Shown here in pieces: positions 13,001 through 25,348 of a stretch of DNA of 64,000 nt; position 1 is the first letter of the stretch, and each line of letters starts with the position of its first letter. The translations under genes and the position numbers were made by a program. The DNA comes from Krasilnikovozyma curviuscula (lineage: Eukaryota; Basidiomycota; Tremellomycetes; Cystofilobasidiales; Mrakiaceae). The stretch spans positions 1 through 64,000 of the forward strand of contig MVAQ01000104.1 of assembly GCA_014825775.1 (NCBI GenBank), written 5' to 3'. Under the pieces are notes generated by a model. That model had not been told where the DNA came from and made no database searches. It worked only from the letters and a program-made list of their open reading frames with translations.

Positions 13001-14156
13001 GACGGTAGAACTCCACTGTCACTGTACATCAATCAACCAGAGAACTGGTGTCTACTGTTCCCTGGTGAAAATTTGTTTGACAAGCCTGAGGATAGGATCT
13101 TCGGAAAAACCAACGTTGTGAGTGGTTTAGCTTCATCCAATCACCGCCCCTCTTTCAATGTTTCGGGCCCTAATCATTTCTTGCCTGTAAAAGTGGTCCC
13201 TCTTTTACCTCACTTTGTTCCTTTGGCACTTTGCTTTGCGGATGCGCTTCAGGAAGGATCTTCCTGAAAACGCAAAGCGACGACTAGCTGCTCAGATCTA
13301 TGCCGAGACCCTCAAGATTGAAGAGATGCTGAATGAAAAGAGCACCAGTCCTGGGACTGAGATTACATACAAGTGAGCCATGTTTCCTTATGTTTTAGCA
13401 ATTCTGGCATTAAAGGACATCCGCTGGGTCGCAGATGGCAAACTCGGGACTTCCTCATCAACATTAAGCTCCTCTGTTCCGAGAAGTACGTTCTCGTGTC
13501 TCTTCTTCGATAGACTTCCATATTACTTATCTTCTCCCTTATTGCTGTAGCTTCCAACGCTCTATCCCGATCCCTCATACAAATATCGGTATCGTTGAGC
13601 GTACAGCAGCCATCAACTGGGTCAAAGGCCAAGCCAAGATGGCGAGAGCGATGCCCAAGTATGGTCCTACACCAGCTCCAAATGTTGCTTTGAGCAATCG
13701 GCCATTCTACTCAAATTGGTACGCTGAACTCCTCTCTAGCGTCGAAAGGCTGGATCTGACGTTGGTGTTTTTGTACGGCGACAGGTTGATCTTTCAAACT
13801 CGGAAAGCACTCCAGCTTCATCAAATGGATCCAGCTGCAACAACTGATGTCCTGGACTTGGTTCCCGACATGTTCAAAGTACTCTTCGACCTATGCGAGC
13901 TCTTTCCTTCGGAAGGTACGTTTTCCTCTTTCTCTTTCTCTTGCTTTCCTTGTCGTCAAGTCCTAAAAGCATTTTATTTTGGTGACGAGCAGCGTCGAGA
14001 CAAAGCGTGAACGAGCTCACGCTGATGTACAACCAGCTCGCTGCTACCGCGTCAGCGGCCCATGGTGGTGGGCAAGTCGATCCAATGGGCATCATGCAGG
14101 CACCGAGGTTCGCACCACTTATACCGACATATGCCATCATGGATGGTTTCATGTAA
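10080..14156 (+). CDS. Zn2Cys6 fungal-specific transcription factor
   Basis: A nuclear binuclear zinc-cluster regulator of unknown target genes. Eleven exons (10080-10204, 10301-10319, 10393-10475, 10542-12030, 12100-12310, 12383-12578, 12646-13117, 13194-13372, 13435-13485, 13551-13915, 13993-14156) sum to exactly 1118 codons, 1117 residues. Cys39, 42, 49, 56, 59 and 66 give C-x2-C-x6-C-x6-C-x2-C-x6-C. A very long Gln/Pro/Ser-rich region (about 85-560) follows, with poly-Gln and SSNSTNSTNSS-type tracts, likely activation or disorder. The fungal transcription-factor regulatory domain fills about 575-880. A 19-nt exon encodes the basic loop between the second and third cysteines. ATG 10080 is the first in frame. 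Regulatory specificity cannot be told from sequence. Confidence 0.9.
10301..10319 (+). other. 19-nt microexon in the zinc cluster
   Basis: TCGAGCTCGAAAGATCAAA lies between an acceptor ending in CAAG and a GTCAGC donor. It completes the codon of Cys42 and encodes the basic Arg/Lys loop of the DNA-binding domain. Without it the cluster loses the loop and the frame shifts. Confidence 0.75.
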
Positions 14157-14950
14157 AACAGAGAGTGTAAAAGGCGTTCCTCTGGGTTTGTTGTCTTTGA
14201 ATAGGTTCTCTACGCTCGCTCTATCTCGCACTATTCTTTATTTCTGTGTGTCTGCCTTTACAAAAACTGTTGTTTTTCGAATCGGATCTTTGAGTCATTT
14301 CTTGCAAGACGAAAAAGAAAATTGGGCTTTGAACTGAGTAGGCATATATGCTCCCACAACATTGTCGTCCTTTCCCACTTGGAAAACCAACCCATTTGAT
14401 ACGGTGCCTTGTGTTGGTATTCTCACTGTCGATACGAACCCGTTCGTTTTTGTGTACAAACCGATATCCAAACTTTCCATCTATCTTGACATGTTTCCAT
14501 CTATCCACGCTCCTGACCAATCTCACAACCTCAAGACCACTTCGTTAGACGCGGCGTTTGTTTACATTCGTGCACTTTCAGATGTTGTTTAGATACAAGC
14601 TTTCTTCTATCGACAGGGATAAAGGCGTTCTATGATATATTACCACTGTTCTTCTTTTTATGCCGATGTACCTCACTTCCGAAACTCTAAGTGATAGATG
14701 GTCGCCCTCTTATTTCTGTAGTAATCACCCTGAACACGGCCCCCCTTGGCTTCAAGGATTCTGCAAACTATCGGCTGTCTAACTCCTTTAATCTTTCCTT
14801 TGCTTTGGCTGTTTCATCCTCCTAGTGTTGTGTTGTGATTTTCACTTTTCGGGATTTTCGTTTCTTTCGGACCTGATTTTTTCCTCGAGGCTCTCGGGTT
14901 GACCTTTCGACGTCGACCCTTCAGATTTGTTGTCTTCTGAACTGATTAGA
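14157..14950. other. Intergenic region upstream of fumarase
   Basis: 794 bp between the transcription factor and fumarase. The last ~200 bp before the fumarase ATG are pyrimidine-rich (TTTCGG, CTTTCC blocks), as in leaders of highly expressed fungal genes. Several 60-100-codon frames are random-looking. No RNA gene seen. Confidence 0.45.
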
Positions 14951-17370
14951 ATGCTTCAGTCAGTTAGATTCTCTGCCAACAAGGTAAGCATCAAATTACC
15001 TCTCAAAGATCCTCTATAGGGTTCCAGCAACCTTTTCTCGATTCTTCGTCAACTGACCCCAAATCTCTTGGGATTTTTCACCCGTTGAACTGTCACCAGC
15101 TCACTGCTCAAGCCTCATCTACTAGATTCCTCTCATCCACTGCAAAAGCCATGGTGAGCATCCGCTGTGCTTGATAGATTTGGAAACTGAGGACTGACAT
15201 CCGTGCCTGCCCATCTTTTTTTTCCTGGTTGCTTGCGTCGCTGTGTTGAATTACCTAGTCTGGATCATTCAGAACCGAGTCCGATACCTTCGTGAGTTCT
15301 ATTGGATAGTATTAAGTCAAAGATCTGAGATCTAGCCTTCTGACTGCCCCTTCCGCTGCCTGTGCTCGTGTCGCTGTTCAGGGTCCTCTTCAAGTCCCAT
15401 CTGAGAGGTACTGGGGAGCTCAGACCCAGAGATCGCTCTTGAACTTCGACATTGGAGGTGAGACTGAGCGTATGCCACCACCTCTCATCAAGGCCTTCGG
15501 TGTTCTGAAGAAGGCCGCTGCCAGAGTCAACCAAGAATACGGTCAGTTACCTTCTCTCAACCCTCCCCACACTCCACTCAGAGGTTACTAAACATTTCAA
15601 ATGGGATGGTGCGGGATAAATTCAGGATTCGATACTACTCTCTCCAAGGCTGTCCAGGACGCTGCCGACGAAGTCATCTCCGGAAAGCTCATTGATGAGT
15701 TCCCATTGGTCGTCTTCCAAACTGGTTCGGGTACCCAGACCAACATGAATGTCAACGAGGTGAGCATCTTGATAGGTACAAGATGACAGGATTTGAAGGT
15801 TCGGAGCTCACCTGTTGATTTCCGGCCCTTGGTCAATAGGTTATCTCAAACAGGGCTATTGAAATTCTTGGTGGTGAACGTGGCTCTAAGAAGCCAGTCC
15901 ACCCTAACGACCACGTCAACATGTCTCAATCCTCCAACGATACGTGAGTCACCTCCTACCATCTGCAAATTGCGTTTGAATCCCATAACGTCCCGACAAT
16001 CTGACCTTTTAAAACAATCTTGTGATTGAATGATCAGCTTCCCAACAGCTATGCACGTTGCCGCCGTTACTGAGCTCAACGCTACTCTCCTTCCAGCTCT
16101 TCATGAGCTCCGCGATGAACTGGAAGTCAAGAGACTGAAATTCGAAAACATCATCAAGATTGGCCGAACCCACTTGCAAGATGCCACCCCACTGACGCTC
16201 GGCCAGGAATTCTCCGGTTATGTGCAGCAGTTGACCAACTCAATCGCCAGAGTTGAAGATGTTATTCCTCGATTGAGTCTTTTGGCTCAGGGTGGTACCG
16301 CTGTCGGTACTGTGAGTGCACAAAACTGGCGACGATAGAGATATCAGCTTCTGATCACTGACTGATTGCAATTGCACACGTCATTTCATCATTTCTAGGG
16401 CTTGAATACCAAGAAGGGTTTCGACGTCAAGGTTGCCGCTGAGATCTCTGCCATCTCTGGTTACGCCTTCAAGACTGCTCCAAACAAGGTCAGTTGGACG
16501 ACAGGCTGACGTCCCCACTCAAAGTGCCAGCTGCTTACTTCTCCTACTTTTCTACCTTCCAATGATCCAGTTCGAGGCTCTCGCTGCCCACGATGCCATT
16601 GTGGAAGCCTCTGGAGCCCTCAACACCATCGCCGTCTCCTTCATGAAGATCGCCAACGACATCCGATACCTTGGATCGGGACCAAGATGTGGTTTGGGAG
16701 AACTTTCTCTGCCAGAGAACGAGCCTGGATCGTCCATCATGCCTGGAAAGGTCAACCCTACCCAATGTGAGGCTCTCACTATGGTCGCTGCCCAAGTCAT
16801 GGGCAACAACACCACCATCTCTATCGCCGGTTCCTATGGACAGTTCGAAGTAAGTCTATGTGCTGAGTCTTTGCAGGCTCTGTTGGTGGCGCGCGTGCGA
16901 AGCTAGGGCGGAGGCAGCCGCTGCTTTTTTCTCGAATATTGACAGATACCTCCTATTTTCTTTTGCCCTTCAGCTCAACGTTTTCAAGCCAGTGTTGATC
17001 AAGAACCTCCTCTCCTCCATCAGGCTCCTTGCCGACGGTGCCCGATCTTTCACCAAGAACTGTGTCGTCGGCATTGAAGCCAACGAGAAGCGTATTGACC
17101 AGCTCCTTAACGAGTCCCTCATGCTTGCTACCTGCCTCAACTCCTCTTTGGGCTATGATTTGGTGGCGAAATGCGCAAAGAAGGCTCACAAGGAAGGAAC
17201 AACTCTCAAAGAAGCTACTCTGGCTCTTGGAGCTATGACCTCTGAGGAGTTCGACGCCAAAGTCAGACCAGGTGAGCTGCAGTCCTTCTCTTCTCTAAAT
17301 TCCTTTTCTCTACTGACTTTTCTTTATGATCATTTCCTTAGAATTGATGTTGGGACCTGACGAAGTATAA
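14951..17370 (+). CDS. FUM1: Fumarate hydratase (class II fumarase)
   Basis: Interconverts fumarate and L-malate in the TCA cycle. Eleven exons give about 495 residues. The first three are tiny: 14951-14983, 15100-15153 and 15259-15291. Residues 1-28 are rich in Ser/Thr/Arg/Ala without acidic residues, a mitochondrial presequence. The mature core begins around FRTESDTF. Family signatures are present: GSGTQTNMN, the NDH/SSNDT substrate region, [10 protein letters not shown], and the [10 protein letters not shown] active-site loop. A second in-frame ATG is the last codon of exon 2, just before the core, and could start a cytosolic form. It is convergent with the Fun30 gene (about 200 bp between stops). 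Confidence 0.96.
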
Positions 17371-17567
17371 AAGCCTTCTTGATTATTGTGTTAGACTATC
17401 AGACTTTAATGATCAAAACTGAAAGGATGCAAGTGAACGGTTCTTTGCACCTCATGCCCACCCCATACAGATGTCTGAAACGAAGTAACAGAATACGAGC
17501 ATCATACCAAGCAGAGTAAAGCAAAATACACGGAGTTATTGTTACAGGCGAAACATCATCCATTGAT

Positions 17568-20500
17568 CTAATCTACTTGAGTTTCGACAACACCGTCCAT
17601 TTCACTCTTAGCAATTGGAGCATCCGCAGTAGAATCACTACTTTCAGCAACAGGGGTAGAATCCGTCGGTAGAACAGCTTCTTCGACCCCAACAGGCTGC
17701 TCCGCTTCTTCTGCCTTGACAGCCTCCTCCTTTTTGATACTCTCTTCAGCCTTGAAGGGTGCGACATCAGCAGCGAGGGCGGGTTTGGATCTTGGGTTCT
17801 TGGCAGGTGTTTCTCCGCTGTTGATGGTGTCCGCTATGTCCTTCATCTGAGAAGACTGAGCATTCTCCCCCGTCTCAACTTCGGGGGTAGTAGTAGTAGT
17901 AGCAGCTTTACCTTTTCTGCTACGTGGTTGGAGATTTGGTATCTCTTCAGCTGGCTTCTCAACAGCCTCCTCAGCTTTAGGCTGAGCTTCTGCCTTAACT
18001 CCTTCTTCTTCCTTCTCATCAGGAGTGATGATACCAGATGCTCCAGCCTCAGCAGCAGCCTCATCCGCCGCCTCTGTATCCAGCTTCGTCTTGAACTTGG
18101 CTCTGAGCTTGTCAAGGAGATTGCTCTTTGCTGTTCCTTCGATCTTAGCTTCATCACCACCTTCTTCCACAGCATCGTCTTTAAGGGCATCAGCGACAAC
18201 GGTGATGTCTTGACCCGAGACAGCAGCATCGAGTTTGAGCTTCGATCCGCCAAGTTCGAGAATATCCTCATCGATAGTACCTTTAGAGAGCAGTGTGATG
18301 ACTTCAACACTAGGACAAGGAAGGGTAAATTTAGTCAAAGTAGTGATGAAAAGGAAGATAGAACCACGTGATCAAGCTCACTCTTTCGTCTGACCGATTC
18401 GGTAAGCACGATCGGCAGCCTGCTTCTCGTTGTGAGGATTGAATCCCTGATCAAAGATGCAAACGACATTGGCCGCGGTCAAATTGATACCCATACCACC
18501 AGCAAGAGTTGAGAGTAGGAAAACGGTAATGGTTTTGTCTTCGGTAAACTCATCCACTAGAGCTTGACGTTCATCGACGGGTGTTGATCCAGTGAGAAGA
18601 ACCCATCTGATGTTAATATCGTCTAAGTACGTTTGCAAGATGTCGAGCACTTGAGTAAACTGTAAGTCAGAACGAAAAGGCAGGTAAGCAGAGTTGTGCG
18701 AAAAGAATTCCATGTACTGAAAACGTACCATGGAGAAGAGAAGTAGCCTCTTGTCATTTGCCAGGCAATCATCCAGAATTGACTTCAAGGCAGCAATCTT
18801 TCCGGAATCCAAGAAAACCTCCGGCGAAAGCATGTGATGTCTCACAGCCTTGTATCTCTTACAGAAGAAATGAATCTCGGCATCTGTCATGACCTGAGAA
18901 GATATTCCAGAGAGTCGTCAGTAACCTAATCAGAATCAGACAGGAATGATGTCAAACACGCACCGAGAGATCCTCAACAATGAGATTGTATTCACTGGCC
19001 ATAAAATCGGGCTCCTTCATACAATCTTTCGCAAGGACTTTCAGCTTCGCGTCGGTGTAGTGGAGTCTAAACAACAGAGGGTGATTGGCCGCCTTTCTCA
19101 GCTCCATCAATACGTTGGAACCAAAAGTTTCGCCAGTAACCTTCTTTGTCTCAGGAACCGAGATCTCCAGCTCTTCAGCAACATCTCTGGCTCTTTTGCG
19201 ACCTTTCTTCTTTGGTGGTTCAGGTTCTTCAGTGGCAGCAGCAGCGAGAAGAGCGCGTCGAGATCTCATTTCGGATTGACGATAGACTTTGGCTTGGGCA
19301 GGTGTCATGTCACACCAGCGGAGAGTTTCGATCTTCTTTGGAAGATCTTTGAGAACCTTAATAGCCAAACATGTAAGTAGCTGGTTTCGGAAGAGTGGAT
19401 AGACAGAAACTTACTTGATTCTTCCTTCGTCTCAGTACGAATGGTGTCATCATCTTCTGAGCTCTTGAAACCCTTTGACGAGAGAGCAAATTGGCGTGAG
19501 AATCCGCTCCAACTTTGAAGATAGACCTCATTGCATCCTCTGCATCTGTGAAGTACTCTGGCAGAATGAAGTTGAGCACAGACTAGAGAGGACAGTATAG
19601 TTAGTCACCAACATGATTGACAGCACGAGTGACTGTTCTACTTACGACCAGCTCTTGTAAGTTGTTTTGCAATGGTGTTCCCGTAAGGAGGAGACGCCAT
19701 CCAACTTTCATGTTCATGAGAGTTGAGTATCGAGCTGACTTGTAGTTTTTCAGTTGATGACCTTCATCAAAGATTGCTGTCTGATAAAAGAAACAATCAC
19801 GGTCAGCATCAGGCTCCGAAAGCAAGAACAGGATATTCGATTTACTCTGAACTTCATCTTTTTCAAGAAGCTTCTATCCTCCTTGTTAGTGCCAGCTGCA
19901 AGATTGTAGGTCGTGACGATAACGTCCAACTGATCAGAGTCAAGCAAATCAAACAGATCCAACTGAAGATCACGTCGTTCAGCAGCAGAACCGTAGTACG
20001 TTTGGACTTCTAAAGTGGGAGCGAATCGAGAAAATTCTCTGACCCAGTTCTCGAGGGTGGAGGAACTATGTTTGGGGGAAACGTGAACATCATTAGCACC
20101 GAAAAATGTGACGCAGGTACGAGAGAAACTCACGGAACAATGATCAAGTGAGGCCTGTGGGCAACATCTGGAGCATCGGTTGCTTTGAGATGAGCGAGAA
20201 ATGAGATGACTTGGATTGTTTTACCGAGACCCATCTCGTCGGCGAGGATGCAACTCAGACCCTTCTTGTAAAGGAGGTTCAGCCAGTTCAGACCAAGAAG
20301 CTGGGGAGAACAACACATTTCTCAAGATGAGCTATCATTCAGATGAGAAAGAAAAGAAAAATCTCAGCTTACTTGATAGTCCTTGAGAGTAATACCTTCA
20401 GCCAGTAGCGAAGGCTGGGTAGAGATAAAGTTCTTCAACGCAAATTTCCTATCCGGGTCCTGCTCCTCTGCCAGCTCTTTCTCAATATCCAAGTGAACAG

Positions 20501-22298
20501 AAACCATATGTAAAGCACCCGCCGCGTCGTTTGGATTTGTCCCAGGATCGGCCTGCTTCGTCAAGGCACCCATTGCCCTGTTCAACTTATCACCAACTAA
20601 TTCGCACTGCTCAAGAACTGAGTCAACCTTGTGATATCCTTCCATGATCTCAATGTAATTGTCAAACAGACGAGCTGAGACGCCCTTCTTTTTACCCATC
20701 TTTGTTCGGAGATCGGCGACGGATTTGAAAGGTCTTATATCGACGATGGCGGCAGCTTGATCGGCTGTACAAGCTATTCGTTTCCAACAAAAGATAGAAG
20801 AACCAAGAATTCGACCAAATCAGTTGTGTACGTGGAAAGAACGGAAATCAACAGAGATCGATGCTCACCAGTGAGATCCAACAGCTGCTGAGCGTCGCAC
20901 GTATTGAACCAGTTCAACGCATCCTCCTCTTCTTTATCCTCATCCCATTCAGCTCTCTGCATATTCATATCCCCACCTCTAATGCCATCCTCATCATCAC
21001 TCGACACGTCCGAGTCGTTCCGTTTTGCTTTCTTGGCGGCAGGTGGCCTGGCGAGCCCTTCACCAGACTTCCTGTTGGCGTAGATGGACGACTTCTGCGC
21101 CCGTTCGGCGTTCTTGGAGCGTTGGCTGTTTATCGGCGGAGAGGGTTGCGGGGGCATCTGATACTGATACCCCATCGGCACACCTTGTTGGTATAGCGCA
21201 GGGTTGTAGGCCGGGAACTGCTGCTGCTGCGGCATCTGAGGCGGCTGGTACTGGAATTGCTGGGGTTGTTGACGATGGACCGAGGAGGATGGTGTTGATG
21301 ACGATGGTTGTCCACCACCACCTCTCGCACCGCCTTTATTCTCAGCGTTTAGGATCTTCATGATTGAAGGCACATCGTTGTGCTGCTCGTTGATGACCTG
21401 TAGAACTCGACTCATTGACACATTCTGATGAACTTGAGCAATCCTCTCAATTCTTTCTTTGCTTAGAGGTGGAGCTGCTGCGGTGGGAGGTGATTGAGCG
21501 GCAGGTGGTAACCCAACAGACCTGGGGTTGAAGGCGACAGACGACGAGTAGCCGTCGCTGGCCGCAGGGCTTGGAGCGTGAGACGAGAATCCAGAGTTAC
21601 TTCCCCCACCTGGTCCGAGGTTAAAGTTGTTCATATTGCGAACGACGCTAGACTGACTGCCAGCGGGAGAAGAGCCTCGAGAGAGTGAGTCGACTGACGG
21701 CGTTCTCGAGATGTTTACGAATGACGGGTGGTTATTGATGAAGTTTGGAACAGGAGGTGTTGCATTGACCATGTTAACTTTCGGTTTCTGGCGAGGGAGA
21801 TCTTCACCTCGGTCGAACGAGGGTCGGCTGGGACCTTGTTGAGGTTGGTAGAGCGGCGCCATGGGTTGAGGGGGTGGTTGTCCACCAGCAAAGAACCTGC
21901 TGCCAACCTGCGGAGAGGAATTAGCAGAGGGGCTGCTGTTTGGGACCAAGATGACACCCCCGGGTTGACTACCGTAGTAGCCGTGTTGCGAGTTCACACC
22001 GTTCATCGGGTAGTACGATTGCTGCTGTGGTGGTGGTTGCTGGTACACTGGCTGTGGTTGTGAGTAACCATATTGTGGAAACTGCTGCTGCTGCTGTTGA
22101 GGATAGTACATAGGCTGCTGTGGTGGGTACTGTTGAGGTTGTTGTTGAGGCTGTTGCGCAAGGGCAGAAGGCTCGTTCTTCTTTTGCCGAGAAGCTTTCA
22201 GCCTGGCCAAAGCGTCAGCCTAGGAAGGAAAACAGTCAGTAACGCGATTAGACTGCGATTGTGGCATGAGAGAAACTTACTTTGCTGGGGCCTGACAT
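17568..22298 (-). CDS. FUN30: SNF2-family chromatin remodeller Fun30/SMARCAD1
   Basis: ATP-dependent nucleosome remodeller of the Fun30/SMARCAD1 class, acting in silencing and DNA-end resection. Eleven or so exons, starting with an 18-nt exon (22298-22281) and 22219-20869, give about 1,350 residues. The N-terminal ~240 residues are Gln/Pro/Tyr-rich (prion-like). A CUE-type ubiquitin-binding motif follows at about 250-295. The helicase core shows Walker A DEMGLGKT, a DEGH Walker B box typical of Fun30, LTGTPLQNN, and motif [16 protein letters not shown] Lys/Arg insert (KKKGRKRAR) sits in the second RecA half. A tail of ~200 Ala/Glu/Lys-rich residues beyond the helicase end is unusual for the family. 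It diverges from TRM112. Confidence 0.94.
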
Positions 22299-23430
22299 GC
22301 TGGGAAGACCTCTGCTTTGGGTTTAGACGCCTTGTTTGGGCTTCGAGACGGGAGGAGGGGGGCTGCTGCTGGAGAATTGGTCGAGCGAGGTCGTCAACAG
22401 TGGCAGCAGAATGAGAGGCAACCTTTGGTCAGATAATGGTACCTCTTGATATCAATAGGCCAATAGAGCCACTGATAGAACCAGTACTGACTCTATTCCG
22501 AGAAAACGTGCGAGGGAGAGAGGAATCATCGTCAGTATGGAGTTAAAAGCCAGCGTAAAAACCGATTTTCGTTCCTGTAGGTCAGCCAAAAACAAAAAAG
22601 GACGTACAAACGGCTGTCCTAGTATCTTTATGTGCTAATGAAGGTATCTAAGGCCTCGATAGAGCGGCTAGGGAAGATTCCAATTGGATGGTTCAGAGCG
22701 GAAGCCAATCGACGAGGGGGCAAACGACAGTTCCAAGGTCAGCAAATGGTCCTGAAGCCAACAAAAAGCACGAGGTAAAAAGAACAAAGTAGAAGACAAA
22801 CCTCAGCTGCTATCCCCTCTAAAAACGATATCTGGTCAACTATGACCTTGAGTGTAACTCACCCAAGAGGAGCGCGTCCGGGCAGTCGACCAGGCTGGAA
22901 GGTCAGTCGCCACTGGAAAGTCAAACTGCGACAGGAGGCGGCTGTGAGCTTCAGCTGGAGTCCTTTGAGCAAGGAGAAGGAGCCCTCGATAGGGCAGCTG
23001 CTTTTCAGGAAACGCGCAGAGAGCGCCAGGGGAGAAAAGCTCTGGCTGGCTGTGTCCCTCCTGGGGCAAAGCTGGTAGGCCTGATCAGCATGAGCTAAGA
23101 TATGAAATGACTATTCATTTCCAGATATATACATCTAGAGCTTTCTCCTAGTCTACTTTATTGCAGCGCTAAAAGTAAGCAAGGGCAACAAAAGGGTGTT
23201 GCAACTTCAAAGTGCGACGCTGAAAGAACCCCTAGAACCGTAGAAGCATGGTGTCCAGAAATCTCCATACTTGATTCTATGACTATCAATGTACAATAGC
23301 TCGTTTCTAGCTAGTGACGAAATCAGAAATCCAGTTGACTTGCCACCGTTCGCCTTTACAGACCGTACGTTTGGAAGCTGGTTCTAAACTCCATCTTGGT
23401 ATCAAATCCTCCAAACTAATAGCAATCAGC
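22299..23430. promoter_or_regulatory. Divergent FUN30/TRM112 intergenic region
   Basis: 1.13 kb between the divergent starts of FUN30 and TRM112. Two overlapping ~78-codon frames on opposite strands near 22840-23070 carry no domain and are judged random. The region is likely promoter and 5' leader sequence for both genes. No RNA gene or repeat stands out. Confidence 0.45.
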
Positions 23431-24103
23431 ATGAGACTCATTACTCAGTAAGTTCTTAATCCCCCAACTTTGTCCTCAAGTTTGTAATCAATCTCTGATG
23501 GTTATAAAAATTTGAAAACTGCCCCCCCTTCATAGCAACATCCTCGCCTGTCATGTCCCCAAATGCACTTCCAACAACTTCCCGCTACAGCTCTCGGACG
23601 TGAAAGTCGACGTCAGGGAAGCAGACTACAACCCTGATTTCCTCATCGGCTTCTTCCCCAAGATCGAATGGAAGGCTCTGGTTGACACTGCTCGCTCGGT
23701 ACGTTTTCTCGAGTTCCGGGTTCTCCTGAGGAAGAGAACGCTGACTGAACTGAAACACGGTGTTGATGGGGGTAATAGATTGGAAACGATTCGTTACCTG
23801 AAACTGCACCTGATCCATCTTCAACACCATCCGATGAGGTTCTCCAGGCGCTGCACAAAGTGTTAATGGAGGTGAGCTTCTTGCAGTGCTCCCCGTCTGA
23901 GGTCGGCAACCACTGACAAAGTCTTTTTCAGATTCATATTGAAGAAGGAGCCATGACTTGTCCCAACTGCTCGCACAAGTACCCGATAGTGAACGGGATA
24001 CCCAACATGGTGAGCGTCGCTTCTTAGCCTTTTCTTCCACCTGCATTACTGACAGCTCCTCTTTGTGTTATAGCTACTGGCAGAGCATGAAATTGCGAAG
24101 TAG
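23431..24103 (+). CDS. TRM112: Multifunctional methyltransferase subunit Trm112
   Basis: Small zinc-binding partner that activates methyltransferases for tRNA (Trm9, Trm11), rRNA (Bud23) and release factor eRF1 (Mtq2). Exons 23431-23447, 23536-23698, 23779-23871, 23932-24009 and 24074-24103 give 126 residues, the usual size. The N-terminal MRLITHNILAC and the C-terminal IVNGIPNMLL segments are hallmarks. Four zinc-ligand cysteines are in place: C11 and C16 in the first half and CPNC near the end. It diverges from FUN30 and converges on the UPF0643 gene. Confidence 0.96.
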
Positions 24104-24404
24104 GAGCCTCGGATGGTGTCTGTGATTTTTTGTTTTCTATTTTTTTTGGTTAGGTAGACGGTGCTTGTACCAATAGATTATTCTTACCCCTGGCTTGGAT
24201 CTCATGAAAGAAAGAAGGCTCCTCCACCGTTCATGGTTCTACTCATTTTGATTTTGTTTAGTAGCTCCATATTTGGTTCTCAACTCCCACCGCGTCGTCT
24301 CTTGTGCCTTGCAACGAACGTCATATCGTCCAAACAACAAATAACATATGAAAATCTATAAGTCTCAACCCCCCACCTCCCCCCAAACAGTCTCTAGTTC
24401 CACT
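24104..24404. other. Convergent 3' flank
   Basis: 301 bp between the stop codons of TRM112 (+) and the UPF0643 gene (-). It is T-rich after the TRM112 stop and otherwise featureless. It should contain both polyadenylation regions. Confidence 0.5.
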
Positions 24405-25348
24405 TCAATTATACGAAAGGTGTTTCCCGACATTACCACCTTCCCACTCTGCCAGTGTCACGCCCGACTCGCCGACGGCCTTCCTCAGTACCCATCGTTC
24501 TAGGTCGTATTTCTGATACGATGTCGCTGCGAGTCGCATAGCCTCGCCATGAGCTACCGCCCAAAAGTTTCAAAGTGTCAACTCTTGGCTGCCGCTTCAA
24601 ATAAGGGGAAACAAGAAAGAAGAGGAGGAAGACGTACATGGTAGGCGAGCAGCGTCGATCGCGTGCTGTCGTGATTTCCAAACACAGGTCGCGAGGTTGA
24701 GACCTGTGGTCCGATCGGGAACGCCGTAGAAGTACATCAAGAGCTAACCAGCCGTTCAGAGACTCAGTCAGTGTATAATCGAAACAATCGTCGCTAAAGC
24801 ATACAGGTGGGAAGAAGACGTACTCCTCCTGCTTGAAGAGCCTCCGCGTGAGCTAGTGCATCCGCTTCATACAGGTCATTCGAATTCGAATCTTGTTTCC
24901 TAATGCTACGGAAGACAACGCAGTACCTATCGTTGCCGGCACACACCATCAGTCAGCGCACTGTGTCGTCGTCGCAATATCTTGAAATAAACAACACAGA
25001 AACTGACCATTCTCCATCGACGTCTTCGTCCAGTTCCAACTGGTCCCAGTTGAATGCGGTCGGGTATGTCTTCTCGGCGTAGTGGTCTGCGAATTTGAGA
25101 CTCCTCAGGGCGCGGTGCAGTGACTTGGACGCTGCGTCGTCGGAGAAGTCGTCCACCTCATTCATGTGTGGTGTCGGTATCGTCGAAAAGCTGGTGCTCG
25201 AGCTCGAGTTGTGTTTGAAGCCGGCGGTGCTGTTGAGAAAGGGACATTCTGAGGAGCTGGTCTTCGAGGTCTGCGGTAGGAAGATAGTTGGTTTTGTGGG
25301 TAGGAGAATGTTTGAGTTGAAGCCGTGTGCTGGGCAGAGGGGCGACAT
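24405..25348 (-). CDS. UPF0643 family protein
   Basis: Fungal family of unknown function, known from S. pombe as UPF0643. Four exons give about 232 residues. The start at 25348 is the first ATG in frame. The first ~65 residues are Ser/Pro-rich and variable. The conserved core shows DGEWYCVVFRS, an EADALAHAEA helix, GGLLMYFYG, and NLATCVWKSR followed by HGEAM, all in the family order. Phases match at all three introns. It shares a 688-bp divergent promoter with the pyridoxal-reductase-like gene; whether this means co-regulation is unknown. Confidence 0.88.

Noticed and set aside
22073..22414. 113-codon Leu/Arg-rich plus-strand frame
   Set aside because: It is antisense to the Gln/Pro-rich N-terminal exon of FUN30.
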